64,000 nucleotides of DNA from Paenibacillus radicis (ex Xue et al. 2023) (lineage in GTDB: Bacteria; Bacillota; Bacilli; Paenibacillales; NBRC-103111): assembly GCF_024722015.1 (NCBI RefSeq), contig NZ_JANQBD010000009.1, positions 1-64,000 of the forward strand, given 5' to 3'. The notes under the pieces were generated by a model, which worked only from the letters and a program-made list of their open reading frames with translations, did no database searches and had not been told where the DNA came from. The position numbers and the translations under genes were made by a program. The stretch's first letter is position 1. Each line of letters begins with the position of its first letter. Positions 37,574 through 47,721 of the stretch are shown here, piece after piece.

Positions 37574-39265
37574 ATGAAAAGAGCGAGTGTACTATTATTA
37601 GCCACGACTATGTTGTCTGTAACGGTATTAAACGGGTGCACGAAGCAGGAGGAGAAGGCAGCAAGCACTCCGTCTGAGCCGGAATCGGTCGTATCCCAGC
37701 CGGGAGTTTTGCCGATCACGAAAGAGAAGACGACGCTCAAGGTGCTTGTTACCGGGCGGCCTAATATCGATTTTCCAACAAGCTCCGCCACCAAATGGGT
37801 GGAAGATCAGACGAATGTGCACGTTGAATGGCAAGTGGCCCCCGAAGGAGCGGAGGCACAAGCTAAATTGAATGTCGTCCTGGCAAGCGGGGATTATCCC
37901 GATGTGATCATGAATTTTGGAGTGTCGAATACGCAACAATTAAGCAACGGCAAGCAAGGTATATTTATTCCGCTGAACAAGCTTATTGAGAAATATGGAG
38001 TGGAAATCAAGAAGGTATTCACTAAATTTCGGACGGTTAAGGAAGATATTACTTCCTCGGACGGCAATATTTATTCGTTGCCCCGAGTCGCCGAATGCTA
38101 CCAGTGCTCGATGGGACAAAAGCTGTGGCTGTATAAGCCTTGGCTGGACAAGCTGAATTTAAAGGTACCGACGACGCCTGAAGAATTGTATCTGGTTTTG
38201 AAAGCATTTAAGGAGAAGGACCCGAACGGCAATGGCAAGGCGGATGAGATACCTCTGTCTGGCTCCATTGGGGGCGATCATACGACGATCGATGAATTTT
38301 TGATGAATGCCTTCGTGCTCAATAGCGTAAGCGGTACTGGCGGCGGATTTTCGATTACAGATGGACAGCATATGTATGTGAATAATGGAAAAATTGAAGC
38401 TTCTTTTGTTCAGCCCGGATGGAAAGAAGGGTTGAAATATTTGAACAAGCTGTATACGGAAAAACTGCTGGATCAGCAATCCTTAACCCAGAATTTGAAG
38501 CAGCTGAAGGCGTTGGGAGAAAATCCGAAGGAAGTGATTCTGGGCGCAACGTCCGCGTTGGGTATAGGCACCTTTACGCAATATGGCGGTCCAAGCGGAA
38601 GATGGAAAGATTACGTGGCTGTGGCTCCGTTGAAAGGGCCAAGCGGTGTTCAGATCACTCCTTATAACCCTAACTCGACCTTTACTGGAGAATTCATTGT
38701 AACGAAAGCGGCCAAGCATCCCGATGTTGCCGTGAGATGGGCGGATTTTATGTATAACGATGATGTCACCTGGAAGCTGCAAAAAGGCGAGGAAGGCCTC
38801 AATTGGCGCAAACCGCAGCCGGGAGAAATCGGGGCCAACGGGAAGCCTGCGGTGTTCACCCAGTTAGCTCCGATTGCGGAAGAAAAGAGCAATAACAACT
38901 GGTATCAGCGGGGATTGTTCGCAACCGACGATGCTCAGCGCTATACATCCACGGTGGACCCTAAAGCGCCTAAGCCGCAAGCCGTTATTTTGTATGAAGC
39001 AACGAAAAATCAATATGAGCCTTATCAGCAGAAAGCGGATACGATCATCCCTACACTATTCATGGATGTGGACCAAAGCAAGCAGGTTGTCGATTACTCG
39101 AACTCGATTGGAGCCTATGTCGGGGAATCGATGGCGCGTTTTGTAACCGGGGATTTGAATATCGACAAAGATTGGGATGCGTATATCAAGCAATTGAACA
39201 CGTTGAACTTGCCTAAGCTGCTCGCGATTTATCAAACGGCTTACGAGGCGAAAAAGAAAAAATAA
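37574..39265 (+). CDS. Oligosaccharide-binding lipoprotein (LplA-like)
   Basis: Large extracellular binding protein of 563 residues, the size usual for LplA-type receptors. The ATG at 37574 follows GGGAGCTGGAG and gives a lipoprotein signal ending in VLNGC; an ATG at 37547 would add nine residues. Mature features include TTLKVLVTGRPNIDFPTSSA, EKDPNGNGKADEIPLSGSIG (a segment common in this family) and many aromatic residues for sugar binding. With the two upstream permeases it makes a complete importer apart from the ATPase. Confidence 0.92.
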   Translation: MKRASVLLLATTMLSVTVLNGCTKQEEKAASTPSEPESVVSQPGVLPITKEKTTLKVLVTGRPNIDFPTSSATKWVEDQTNVHVEWQVAPEGAEAQAKLNVVLASGDYPDVIMNFGVSNTQQLSNGKQGIFIPLNKLIEKYGVEIKKVFTKFRTVKEDITSSDGNIYSLPRVAECYQCSMGQKLWLYKPWLDKLNLKVPTTPEELYLVLKAFKEKDPNGNGKADEIPLSGSIGGDHTTIDEFLMNAFVLNSVSGTGGGFSITDGQHMYVNNGKIEASFVQPGWKEGLKYLNKLYTEKLLDQQSLTQNLKQLKALGENPKEVILGATSALGIGTFTQYGGPSGRWKDYVAVAPLKGPSGVQITPYNPNSTFTGEFIVTKAAKHPDVAVRWADFMYNDDVTWKLQKGEEGLNWRKPQPGEIGANGKPAVFTQLAPIAEEKSNNNWYQRGLFATDDAQRYTSTVDPKAPKPQAVILYEATKNQYEPYQQKADTIIPTLFMDVDQSKQVVDYSNSIGAYVGESMARFVTGDLNIDKDWDAYIKQLNTLNLPKLLAIYQTAYEAKKKK

Positions 39266-39297
39266 GGGCCGATGAAGGAACAGAGGAGGTGCGTGCG

Positions 39298-40587
39298 ATG
39301 TCTCAGCCCAACATCATTTTCATATTGGCGGATGACCTTGGTTATGGAGATTTAGGCGCATACGGGCAAAAGCTCATTCAGACGCCCCACCTCGATCGAA
39401 TGGCGGCGGAAGGCATGAGATTTACAAGACATTACTCGGGAGGGCCGGTTTGCGGACCCTCCCGCGCTTGTTTGATGACAGGACAGCACCAAGGGAATGG
39501 TTATATTAAAGGAAATCCGTCGCAGGGCAATGATGTGCCGCTGCGACCGGAGGATACGATCCTTACGGAAGTATTAAAGGAGGTCGGCTACGAGACAGCG
39601 TGCATCGGAAAATGGGGGCTTGGCAAGGCGGGAAGCAGCGGATATCCGACCCACAAAGGGTTCGATTATTTTTATGGCTACGATTCGCATCGGGTGGCGC
39701 ACGATTATTACCCGGAGTCTCTATGGCGCAACGAGAAGCTGGTAAAGACCCCTGAAGGGGCTTACAGCCACGACTTGTTTACGCAGGAAGCGCTGGATTG
39801 GGTCAAGCGGGATTGGGATCGGCCTTTTTTCCTTTATCTGGCCTATACGACACCGCACAACCCCTATAATCCGCCGGATAACGAGCCTTACAGCGACATG
39901 GACTGGCCTGAAGCTTACCGAAATTATGCGGCCATGATTACCCGGATGGACCGGGATATCGGCAGGCTGCTTGATTTGCTTCAAGAGTTGAAGATCGATG
40001 AGCAGACGCTTGTGATCTTAACGAGCGATCACGGTCCCGGCAGCGAGTACAAGCGCGAAATCGCGGATATGGTTCGCTTCTTCGGCAGCTCGGGGCCGTA
40101 TCGCGGTATGAAACGGGATGTATACGATGGAGGCATTCACGTGCCGCTGCTTGTCAGATGGCCGGGGACGATTCGTTCAGGCGTAACCGATCATATCAGT
40201 GCATTTCAGGACTTCATGCCGACCTTAGCGGAAATTGTGGGCGGCGCTGTTCCTGGAAATGTGGATGGCATCTCGATGGTGCCGACGCTGCTGAATCTTC
40301 CTGGGCAGGGGCGGCACACATGGCTGTACTGGGAATTTATCTCGATGGGGCAAATCCGTAAGAGCAGACAGTCCTTGCTGGATGTGCGCACCGGGTGGAA
40401 GGCCGTTCGCTCAGGCAGCAAGGGTAAGCTCGAACTGTATCAATTGGAAGAAGATCAAGCAGAAGCCGATAATCTGGCGGATGTGTATCCAGAAATTACC
40501 ATCCGTATGGAGCGTCGGCTGAATGAGATTAGAGGCCACAGTGATTTATGGCCGTTACCGGAATTGGGCGAGCTGCCTTTGGAGTAA
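39298..40587 (+). CDS. Sulfatase 1 (type I, formylglycine-dependent), cytoplasmic
   Basis: Hydrolyses a sulfate ester on a sugar. The 429-residue protein begins directly with the catalytic domain (QPNIIFILADDLGYGDL), with the metal-binding Asp pair, and carries the modification motif C-x-P-x-R as VCGPSRACLMTG (Cys52). Then come GKWGLGKAG and TSDHGPG with a metal-binding Asp/His. No signal peptide is present, so it should act inside the cell. The ATG at 39298 follows GAGGAGG at eight bases; an overlapping GTG at 39289 is rejected. Cys52 must be oxidised to formylglycine by an enzyme not found in this window. Confidence 0.92.
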   Translation: MSQPNIIFILADDLGYGDLGAYGQKLIQTPHLDRMAAEGMRFTRHYSGGPVCGPSRACLMTGQHQGNGYIKGNPSQGNDVPLRPEDTILTEVLKEVGYETACIGKWGLGKAGSSGYPTHKGFDYFYGYDSHRVAHDYYPESLWRNEKLVKTPEGAYSHDLFTQEALDWVKRDWDRPFFLYLAYTTPHNPYNPPDNEPYSDMDWPEAYRNYAAMITRMDRDIGRLLDLLQELKIDEQTLVILTSDHGPGSEYKREIADMVRFFGSSGPYRGMKRDVYDGGIHVPLLVRWPGTIRSGVTDHISAFQDFMPTLAEIVGGAVPGNVDGISMVPTLLNLPGQGRHTWLYWEFISMGQIRKSRQSLLDVRTGWKAVRSGSKGKLELYQLEEDQAEADNLADVYPEITIRMERRLNEIRGHSDLWPLPELGELPLE

Positions 40588-40630
40588 GGCGGGCAGCGGG
40601 TTAAATAAGAAATGGGAAGGAAGGGTACAA

Positions 40631-42139
40631 TTGAGCAAACAATTGAAACAACGGCCCCATGTGCTTTATATCATGGCTGACCAATTCCATGCCGAGTGCT
40701 TTGGCGTTGCAGGCAGACAGGTTCGGACGCCGCACCTGGATCAACTTGCGGGCGAAGGCGTCTTATTCGAGAAAGCCTATTGCAATAATCCGGTTTGCGC
40801 GCCATCGCGCGCAAGCTTTATTACAGGACAATATCCTCATACGCATGGCATATTAGGCAATGATATTCATGAACTGAACGACCGCAATGAGCATACGCTG
40901 TCAGCGGTGTTTCGCCGCACAGGCTACCAGACGGCGCTGATCGGCAAGTCGCATATGGTCGGCGCCTGGGATCGGGAAGGGTTCGAGCATCTGCGTTATT
41001 GCGATTTATGTGATTGCGATCGCAATGATCCGCTGCAAAATCACTATTTTAAATACTTGCATGATTTGGGCATTGCGAATTTATATGATCTGGGTACACT
41101 CAAGCCGGAGCATCCGGGCAGTCGTGTACGTGCTTTCGAATCGCCAATTCCGGAGCAGCATTCCTTGGAAACGTGGACGGGAGATGAAACGATCGCGTTT
41201 CTCAAAAATAGAGATGAGCGGAGACCGTTCTTTGCTCATATGAGCTTTCAACGTCCCCATGAGCCGTATACGGTTCCTTTTGACAGCGGTTTGTTATACG
41301 ACCCGGATGCGATCGAGCTTCCTGACAGCGTCAGTGACTTGTTCGCAAGCAAGTTCGCCGGAAAGCCCGAAATCATGCGGCAGCTTGCCGATACTTGGGG
41401 CGGCATCCCCTACATTCCAGAGAATGAAGCCGATTTAAGGCGACAGCTTGCTTTCTACTATAGCCTGATTACCCGGATCGATGAGCAAATTGGCCGCGTG
41501 ATCGATTATTTGAAGCAAACGGGAGCATACGATAACACCATTATTATCTTTACATCTGATCATGGCGATTTTGCCGGCGATCATGGGATTATTAATAAAA
41601 ACATTGGCATTTATGAGTCGATTCATCGGATTCCGTTTCTGCTCAAATACCCGGGAGGACCTGCAGGACGCAAGATGGCCGGTATTATGGAGAGCGTTGA
41701 TCTGTTCCCTACGTTATGTGAGCTATGCGAAGTGGCGGCGCCTGCCCAGATCGAGGGAAGAAGCTTGATGCCGGTCATTGAGCAGGGACTCCCCGGCAAA
41801 CCGTTTACAGCTTGCGAATGGTCGTTTCCTAAATATTCGTCCACTGTGAATGCCATACGTACGGATCGTTACAGACTCGTCTATTACGGTCAAGGAGAGG
41901 GCGAGTTGTACGATCATGCAAGCGATCCCGACGAGCTGCATAATCGGTTTGCGGATTCAGACTATGTGGCCGTGCGCTTGCAGCTGCTCGAGCAGCTTTT
42001 CGATCATATTAATCGTTATCGGGTGAAATCTTCGTCAACCCTATCGAAGGCGGTGAGCTATCGCAGCCGCAACACGATGACTCGGCTCTTGCATACGGGT
42101 CAGCGGAATTGGGATGAAATCAAGCACTTATACCGTTGA
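40631..42139 (+). CDS. Sulfatase 2 (type I), cytoplasmic
   Basis: A 502-residue sulfatase. The N-terminal HVLYIMADQFHAECFG holds the metal Asp, and NPVCAPSRASFITGQYPHTH holds the formylglycine precursor Cys56. IGKSHMVGAW follows, and FTSDHGDFAGDHGIINKN provides metal ligands. The TTG at 40631 follows AAGGAAGGG. The reading frame extends upstream into sulfatase 1, but that part is not conserved-looking. No signal peptide. The ADQ-type start and longer C-terminus differ from sulfatase 1, so a different sulfate position or sugar is likely. Confidence 0.92.
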   Translation: MSKQLKQRPHVLYIMADQFHAECFGVAGRQVRTPHLDQLAGEGVLFEKAYCNNPVCAPSRASFITGQYPHTHGILGNDIHELNDRNEHTLSAVFRRTGYQTALIGKSHMVGAWDREGFEHLRYCDLCDCDRNDPLQNHYFKYLHDLGIANLYDLGTLKPEHPGSRVRAFESPIPEQHSLETWTGDETIAFLKNRDERRPFFAHMSFQRPHEPYTVPFDSGLLYDPDAIELPDSVSDLFASKFAGKPEIMRQLADTWGGIPYIPENEADLRRQLAFYYSLITRIDEQIGRVIDYLKQTGAYDNTIIIFTSDHGDFAGDHGIINKNIGIYESIHRIPFLLKYPGGPAGRKMAGIMESVDLFPTLCELCEVAAPAQIEGRSLMPVIEQGLPGKPFTACEWSFPKYSSTVNAIRTDRYRLVYYGQGEGELYDHASDPDELHNRFADSDYVAVRLQLLEQLFDHINRYRVKSSSTLSKAVSYRSRNTMTRLLHTGQRNWDEIKHLYR

Positions 42140-42217
42140 AAAGGCAGGGCAGTACTATCGTTATGGGGCAAATGATGGAATCGCGGAAACGGTATCCTAT
42201 CCTGAGGAGGAGATGAC

Positions 42218-44050
42218 ATGGCATTAAACGTAACCAATGGGGTTCAGGCGCATTGCTCGTCACATCGGCAATTTGCCTATGAATTGACATGGTTGCCGGA
42301 GAAAAACTACGTTCCTGGCAGTGAAGTGGACATCAGGGCGGGATTATTCCGCCAGTTTCATGAATGGAAGATTCATCATATCGAAATGGAACGCGTCGAG
42401 ATTTTATTTAGCCCCAACATCAATAAAGCAGGGCCGGATGTATTCCAGAATCGGAAGCAGCGCCTAATATTGAAAGTAAAGCTGCTACATATGATTCCTA
42501 AGGGCCAGCCTCAATCCATCAAGCTTGTGGCGACGCCTCCCCTCTTTGCCGGCATGGATACGGAATTGTTCGTATGGGTTCGGGAGCCGCTATCCGCTTG
42601 GGCAGGGAAGGATGCTGAGCTCAACCCGGTTGTGAAGGAAGCGGCGGACGGATGCAGGCTAACGGTTCAAGCCGGGCCGGTGGAGCGATTCTCGGTGTAC
42701 TCGCAGCCAGCGTCCGGGGTCAATGGGAAAATAAGAACGTCTCTTGTTCCCGAGGATCGATATGGAAACCCGTCCCAGTTCGAGAAGCCGGTTACCGTCA
42801 AGTGGTCATGGCTAGGGGAATCTGCCTCTGCAACTGTACAGCAGTCCGAAATCATTGAATTGGCTACCCCGGAACAGGCGACGAGCCTGAAGGTGCTGAT
42901 CCGCATGGATGAGCTGTCGATCCACGAAAATATTGCCAACGGTCGGGTCGACGGCGAGTTTCTGGTCGTAACCGGCAATCCCGTGGTTGCCCAAGCGAAG
43001 CGGGGACTTCTGCCCGCATTCGGTGACATCCATTGGCATACCCAGGAGGCAAGCGGCGCTGACGGCGGCCGTCCGATGACGGATGCGTTTGCAAGTGCCA
43101 GAGACGAGTTGAATATGAATTTTGCAGCGCCCAGCGACCACGATCCTGAGGGGGCGGAATGGGAGCAAACCGTTCAGATTATCGATGCTTATAATGACGA
43201 TGATCGTTTCGCCACTTTATATGGCTGGGAAAATTCCACGAATCGCGGTCATGAAAACTATTATTTCACCGATCCGAACCATGCAGCCGTTCGCGGCGGT
43301 AAAGCCGAGTTCAAGCCGGAAAACCTGGAAATGGCGACAAAACAACTGGATACTTTCAGCGATTTCATTGCGGTTCCTCATCATACCAACAGCAATGCAA
43401 CCATGAAGAAGGACGGGGTTCCCGCATGGCATCAATATAACTGGTCCGAGCCTCGCGAGTATAGACGACTGGTTGAAATTGTGCAAAATCGTGGCAATCA
43501 AGAGAAGAACGATTACGCGGATGTTTGGCGTGGACTGGTGCACAATCATTCTGCGTCGGTGCAGGATGCTTTGCGAGCAGGCCATAAATTAGGCTTCACA
43601 GGCGGCACCGATAATCATGTAGGCTGGCCTGGCCGCGTGATTTATCAGAACCGCAAGAGCGTCATTCTTACCGGACTATGGACCGAACGCGTGGAACGGC
43701 AAAGTATATTTTACGCGCTATGGAACCGCCACACATGGGCCGTTTGCGACACGCGGGCGATTGTCTGGTTTACGATCAATGGTGTATTGATGGGCGGCGA
43801 TATTCAGCTTGCGCAAGGCGAAGCGTTGACAGCACATATTCAAATTCATGCGGAAGCACCTCTGCAAGCCATTGAGATTGTTTCCGAGGGTCAAACCGTA
43901 TGGGCCTCTTCCAGCTCATCTCCCGTTGTGGACGTCCAAGTGCCGCTAGGTCAAGTAACCGGGACCGGGGCTACGCATTATTATCTCAGAGCGGTACAAC
44001 GCGATGGGGGCTTCATGTATGCAAGCCCTGTCTTTGTGGAGAAAATTTGA
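42218..44050 (+). CDS. DUF3604-like protein with PHP-type metal site
   Basis: A 610-residue protein with an N-terminal beta-rich region (about residues 1-260) and a C-terminal PHP-like part starting FGDIHWHTQEASGADGG. It has the metal-type motifs HWH and APSDHDPEG, then FIAVPHHTNSNA, VHNHSAS and GFTGGTDNHVGWPG. This matches the DUF3604 family as I know it, often found beside sulfatases. There is no signal peptide. Its reaction is not known; a metal-dependent hydrolase or lyase on a sulfated or uronate sugar is a fair guess. The ATG follows GAGGAGGAG. Confidence 0.8.
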   Translation: MALNVTNGVQAHCSSHRQFAYELTWLPEKNYVPGSEVDIRAGLFRQFHEWKIHHIEMERVEILFSPNINKAGPDVFQNRKQRLILKVKLLHMIPKGQPQSIKLVATPPLFAGMDTELFVWVREPLSAWAGKDAELNPVVKEAADGCRLTVQAGPVERFSVYSQPASGVNGKIRTSLVPEDRYGNPSQFEKPVTVKWSWLGESASATVQQSEIIELATPEQATSLKVLIRMDELSIHENIANGRVDGEFLVVTGNPVVAQAKRGLLPAFGDIHWHTQEASGADGGRPMTDAFASARDELNMNFAAPSDHDPEGAEWEQTVQIIDAYNDDDRFATLYGWENSTNRGHENYYFTDPNHAAVRGGKAEFKPENLEMATKQLDTFSDFIAVPHHTNSNATMKKDGVPAWHQYNWSEPREYRRLVEIVQNRGNQEKNDYADVWRGLVHNHSASVQDALRAGHKLGFTGGTDNHVGWPGRVIYQNRKSVILTGLWTERVERQSIFYALWNRHTWAVCDTRAIVWFTINGVLMGGDIQLAQGEALTAHIQIHAEAPLQAIEIVSEGQTVWASSSSSPVVDVQVPLGQVTGTGATHYYLRAVQRDGGFMYASPVFVEKI

Positions 44051-44111
44051 GCGGTGACGGCCTCGTCGATCAAGAACATATAAAGCCAACCGCAATGAAA
44101 AGAGGTGTTTT

Positions 44112-45581
44112 ATGAAAGCTATCGTCATCTTGATCGATACATTAAACAGGCATTCGTTGTCGGTGTATAATTCCGAATCTGTCGTGCAGACTCCGAATCT
44201 CGAAAGGTTTGCCCGCAAAAGTGCGGTTTTTATGAACCATTGGTCAGGCTCTCTTCCTTGTATGCCGGCCAGACGTGATCTGTTCACGGGCAGACTGAGC
44301 TTCCTGGAGAGAGGCTGGGGAGGCTTGGAGCCTTTCGATGTCACCCTGCAGGAGCAGTTGACGAATAACGGCGTATTTTCCCATATGGTCACGGATCATT
44401 ATCATTATTTTGCTACAGGCGGGGAAAATTATTGCCAGTCGTTCACAACCTGGGACTTCCATCGCGGACAAGAGTTTGACCCATGGGTGTCCAGGGTGAA
44501 GCCTGCCGAGCTGCCTTCCGCTTACTTGGGCAGAGTCAACAATCAGTATGAGTTAAACAGGCAACGGCTCGTGAAGGAAGAGGACTATTCTGGAGCCCGT
44601 ACGATCCAAGCGGCTTGCGACTGGCTGGAGCATAATCATGATGCCGATCAGTTTATGCTGATGGTCGAAGCGTTTGACCCGCATGAGCCTTTTGATTGTC
44701 CTCAAGAGTATTTGGATTTATATAACGATACGTATACAGGTCCCCGCTATAATTGGCCCAACTATGGGCCTAATCGGGAGACGCCTGAAGCCACAGAGCA
44801 TCTTCGCAAGCGGTACGCCGCTACACTGACGATGATGGATCGGTGGCTCGGAAAGCTGCTCGATACGATAGGCCAGCATAACCTCTGGGAGGATACGCTA
44901 GTTATTTTGACAACCGATCATGGCTTTCTTCTCGGCGAGCACGAGGTGCTTGGCAAAAATGTGATGACGGTGTATAACGAATTGGCCCATCTGCCGCTTA
45001 TGGTACATCTTCCGGGCGGCCAGGGAGCAGGCGAACGGATCGAGGCGATCACGCAAAATATAGATCTGATGCCGACGTTGCTGGAGCATTTCGGTATTGC
45101 CGTGCCTAAGGAAGTACAAGGCCATTCTCTATTGGAACTGCTGCAGGGCAGATCGAAACAGCTTCGTGAAGTTGCTTTATACGGTTACTTTGGGATGGAT
45201 GTCAATATGACAGACGGGACGTATACATATCATCGCACGGCCGAGAGTGCTGACAATCAGCCCTGCTTTTTGTACACGGCTTTGCCGACGGCATTTCGCA
45301 GCTTTGTCAGAAGATCCGATATGAACGAGGTGGAATGCGGCCGATTTCTTCCCTATACGAACTATCCTGTATTTAAATTCCCCGTTACAGGCAATGGACC
45401 GGAATTAGGGCATCGGCCTCTGGAGAGGAAGACGCTGCTGTTCGATATTCAAGAAGACTATTATCAAACGGAAGCGATAAATGATGCAGAGCTGGAAGTG
45501 AAGCTGGGGGTCAAAATGCGGCAAGCCCTGCAAGAAATGCAGGCGCCTGAGGAACAGTTAGTTCGTCTTGGCATTACCTGA
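44112..45581 (+). CDS. Sulfatase 3 (type I), cytoplasmic
   Basis: A 489-residue sulfatase starting KAIVILIDTLNRHSLSVYN, with the modification motif LPCMPARRDLFTG (Cys50). It also has TTDHGFLLGEHEVLGKN for metal binding and SGSLPC before the Cys. The motif C-M-P-A-R is the less common Ala variant of C-x-P-S-R. No signal peptide. The ATG follows AAAAGAGGTG. A stable bidirectional hairpin follows before the convergent GH5 gene. Confidence 0.9.
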   Translation: MKAIVILIDTLNRHSLSVYNSESVVQTPNLERFARKSAVFMNHWSGSLPCMPARRDLFTGRLSFLERGWGGLEPFDVTLQEQLTNNGVFSHMVTDHYHYFATGGENYCQSFTTWDFHRGQEFDPWVSRVKPAELPSAYLGRVNNQYELNRQRLVKEEDYSGARTIQAACDWLEHNHDADQFMLMVEAFDPHEPFDCPQEYLDLYNDTYTGPRYNWPNYGPNRETPEATEHLRKRYAATLTMMDRWLGKLLDTIGQHNLWEDTLVILTTDHGFLLGEHEVLGKNVMTVYNELAHLPLMVHLPGGQGAGERIEAITQNIDLMPTLLEHFGIAVPKEVQGHSLLELLQGRSKQLREVALYGYFGMDVNMTDGTYTYHRTAESADNQPCFLYTALPTAFRSFVRRSDMNEVECGRFLPYTNYPVFKFPVTGNGPELGHRPLERKTLLFDIQEDYYQTEAINDAELEVKLGVKMRQALQEMQAPEEQLVRLGIT

Positions 45582-45612
45582 ACAGAGGAAACGGTAAATT
45601 ACAACCATTGAA

Positions 45613-45680
45613 AACTGCACCTCAATTGTTAGTTGTGTCTAACAATTAGGGTGCAGTTCACTTTTGAGGCAGTTTTTTTG
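45613..45680. terminator. Long-stem terminator between sulfatase 3 and the GH5 gene
   Basis: A 20-base stem with two mismatches (45613-45632 with 45639-45658, left arm AACTGCACCTCAATTG) around TTGTGT, with TTTTTTT at 45673-45679. It serves both convergent genes. The arms also resemble fused inverted ends of an insertion sequence, which is speculative. Confidence 0.7.
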
Positions 45681-45689
45681 GGAGGGAGG

Positions 45690-47513
45690 TCAGTAGCTAG
45701 TCCATATTTTCATATTGGCTAATTGGGTTACGTTGTTAGAAATCGTAGAGGAGAACTCCACCTTGATATATTGTGTGCCACTCGCCAACGCATTTGTATT
45801 TCGGAAATAAGTGCCTTTCCATCCGCCGGACGTAGCTACGGGTGTATCCATTGTTACGGCAACGGGGGTCCAGCTTAGCCCGTCGGAGGAGCTGTAGAAT
45901 TGGATGCCATCATTCGTTTGGAAATAAATGTTGGCATAAAATCCGCCCAAATTGGATTGCTTATAGGTTACGTATCCCGTGTTAGTATCGGTGCGAATTG
46001 CCCGGGAGTCGTCTCCATCAAAATAGGCTGGATTTGCGGTGGCAAATTTCCAGTTGGAGGACTTGGAGTCAACGACGGACCAAGCGGTAAGATTGTCTTC
46101 ATATTCCCACACAGGCGCCCAGTTCGTCACTTCCACATCGGAAATTTGCGTCACGAAGAAATCGGTCGTAGAGGCTAATTCGATCTTTAAATACTCCGTG
46201 CCGCTTGGCAATCCATCCGTGCTGCTGTAATAACTGTGGGACCATCCCGCTGTAGTAGCCGCGGGCGTTGTATGTGTGGTTGGAAGTGGCTCCCAGTCGG
46301 TTCCGTTATGAGATACGTAAAATTTAATACCGCTAAAGCTGTCATGGGAATAAATATTCGCTTTGAATTGTCCGATCCCCGATGCTTTATAGGTGATGTA
46401 GCCCGTATTCGTATCGGTGCGTGTGGCTCGGGAGGTGTCGCCGCTAAAATAAGACGGGTTTCCATTTGCAAATTGCATGTTCGCTGAATAAGAATCCACC
46501 TTAGTCCAGTCGTTCAAGCTATCGGTTGTTGTGGTTCCGGGTATCCAATAGTAGCCTTTGAGCTTGGCGTCGTTAGCAAAGTCGTAGTATCTTGTAAATT
46601 CGCCGTCGGCTCGTCCTGCTTGAAAGCTCATCCAACTGATGCCGTTTTCTTCAAGCGCTTGTCCTTGATACTTGTTACCGCTTAGGGAGACGACTCCGCC
46701 TTGTCCCGGAAAGCCCCACTCTGTATTCATGACGGGATAATCATCTCTTAAACTTTTGATATATTGCAGATTCGGTGTTCCATAGGTATGGAAGGAAACG
46801 ATATCTTTTCCATTCGCCCAAACAATGCCCGCTTTCGTCGTAAAGCTTGCCACCTTGGCATTCATACTCTCGTCGGCATGGGAAAACGAAAGATTCAAGA
46901 TAGGTGTATTCGGTGCGGCAGCTCTCATAATTTGATAAACAGCTGCCAAATCATTCAGGTTGGCATTGGAATAATCGGAAGGACGCCATTTGACCGGCTC
47001 GTTGGTGATTTCATAAATAACGTGAGTTTCATCCTTATAACGGTCGGCTGCGACACTCCAGAATTGAGTTAAATAGTTTTTGTTAAACGTTCCCGGCGTA
47101 TCGCCAGGGGTGATAATGAGATACAGGCCGTTATCTTTGGCATGCTGAACCATGATGTCCAGATGGGACAGATTGTCGGCAATCGCCCAGCCGCCCTTTT
47201 GTTCACCTTCGACTTCTGTGCAATCCGCACCTATGGTGCCATTGAACGAGCGTTCATCCCAATTCGTCACGCGGATGGCGTTCAATCCAACGTCTTTGGT
47301 TCTTTGCCAATATTTCGGGTCCTCGGATCTGGACGTTGGGTCGGCATAGCATTTGCCATACCAGGCGACTCCGGCGCGGATGAGTTTATTGTCGCTTGTT
47401 TTCAGTGTGCCGTCGGAGACAATAGGTCTTGCGGGGGCAGTGGCGGACGCGGTCAGCGACAGCATAGCTGAAAGCGCCAAAAAAAGAATAATGAGACCGA
47501 TGCTTTTTTTCAT
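45690..47513 (-). CDS. Secreted glycoside hydrolase family 5-like enzyme with two C-terminal repeat modules
   Basis: A 607-residue exported endo-glycosidase. The ATG at 47513 follows CAAGGAGGA and gives a clear signal peptide (IGLIILFLALSAMLSLTAS). The GH5 barrel (about residues 35-340) has the acid/base Glu172 in VIYEITNEPV and the nucleophile Glu265 in VMNTEWGFPG. After it come two related modules of about 130 residues; each has a stretch like RTDTNTGY(I/V)TYK and ends in a strand with Thr-Gln-(I/L). They may bind carbohydrate. It is the only secreted enzyme of the island and is transcribed away from sulfatase 4. Substrate cannot be read from sequence. Confidence 0.87.
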   Translation of the reverse strand: MKKSIGLIILFLALSAMLSLTASATAPARPIVSDGTLKTSDNKLIRAGVAWYGKCYADPTSRSEDPKYWQRTKDVGLNAIRVTNWDERSFNGTIGADCTEVEGEQKGGWAIADNLSHLDIMVQHAKDNGLYLIITPGDTPGTFNKNYLTQFWSVAADRYKDETHVIYEITNEPVKWRPSDYSNANLNDLAAVYQIMRAAAPNTPILNLSFSHADESMNAKVASFTTKAGIVWANGKDIVSFHTYGTPNLQYIKSLRDDYPVMNTEWGFPGQGGVVSLSGNKYQGQALEENGISWMSFQAGRADGEFTRYYDFANDAKLKGYYWIPGTTTTDSLNDWTKVDSYSANMQFANGNPSYFSGDTSRATRTDTNTGYITYKASGIGQFKANIYSHDSFSGIKFYVSHNGTDWEPLPTTHTTPAATTAGWSHSYYSSTDGLPSGTEYLKIELASTTDFFVTQISDVEVTNWAPVWEYEDNLTAWSVVDSKSSNWKFATANPAYFDGDDSRAIRTDTNTGYVTYKQSNLGGFYANIYFQTNDGIQFYSSSDGLSWTPVAVTMDTPVATSGGWKGTYFRNTNALASGTQYIKVEFSSTISNNVTQLANMKIWTSY

Positions 47514-47721
47514 TGTACTTCCTCCTTGTATAAATAATATTGACGTAAAAATTTGAATATAACATACTATTCCCATGAAATTTATAAGATTTAATCGGAA
47601 TAGGTTTATCTTAAAGCTTGAAGCGGCCGTTTGGAATAACACGATGTCTTCTTTTCTTTTTCAATTTGTTGGGGGGACCGCAGAAGCAGATAAATCCATT
47701 TAAAGAAGGATGAGGTTATAT

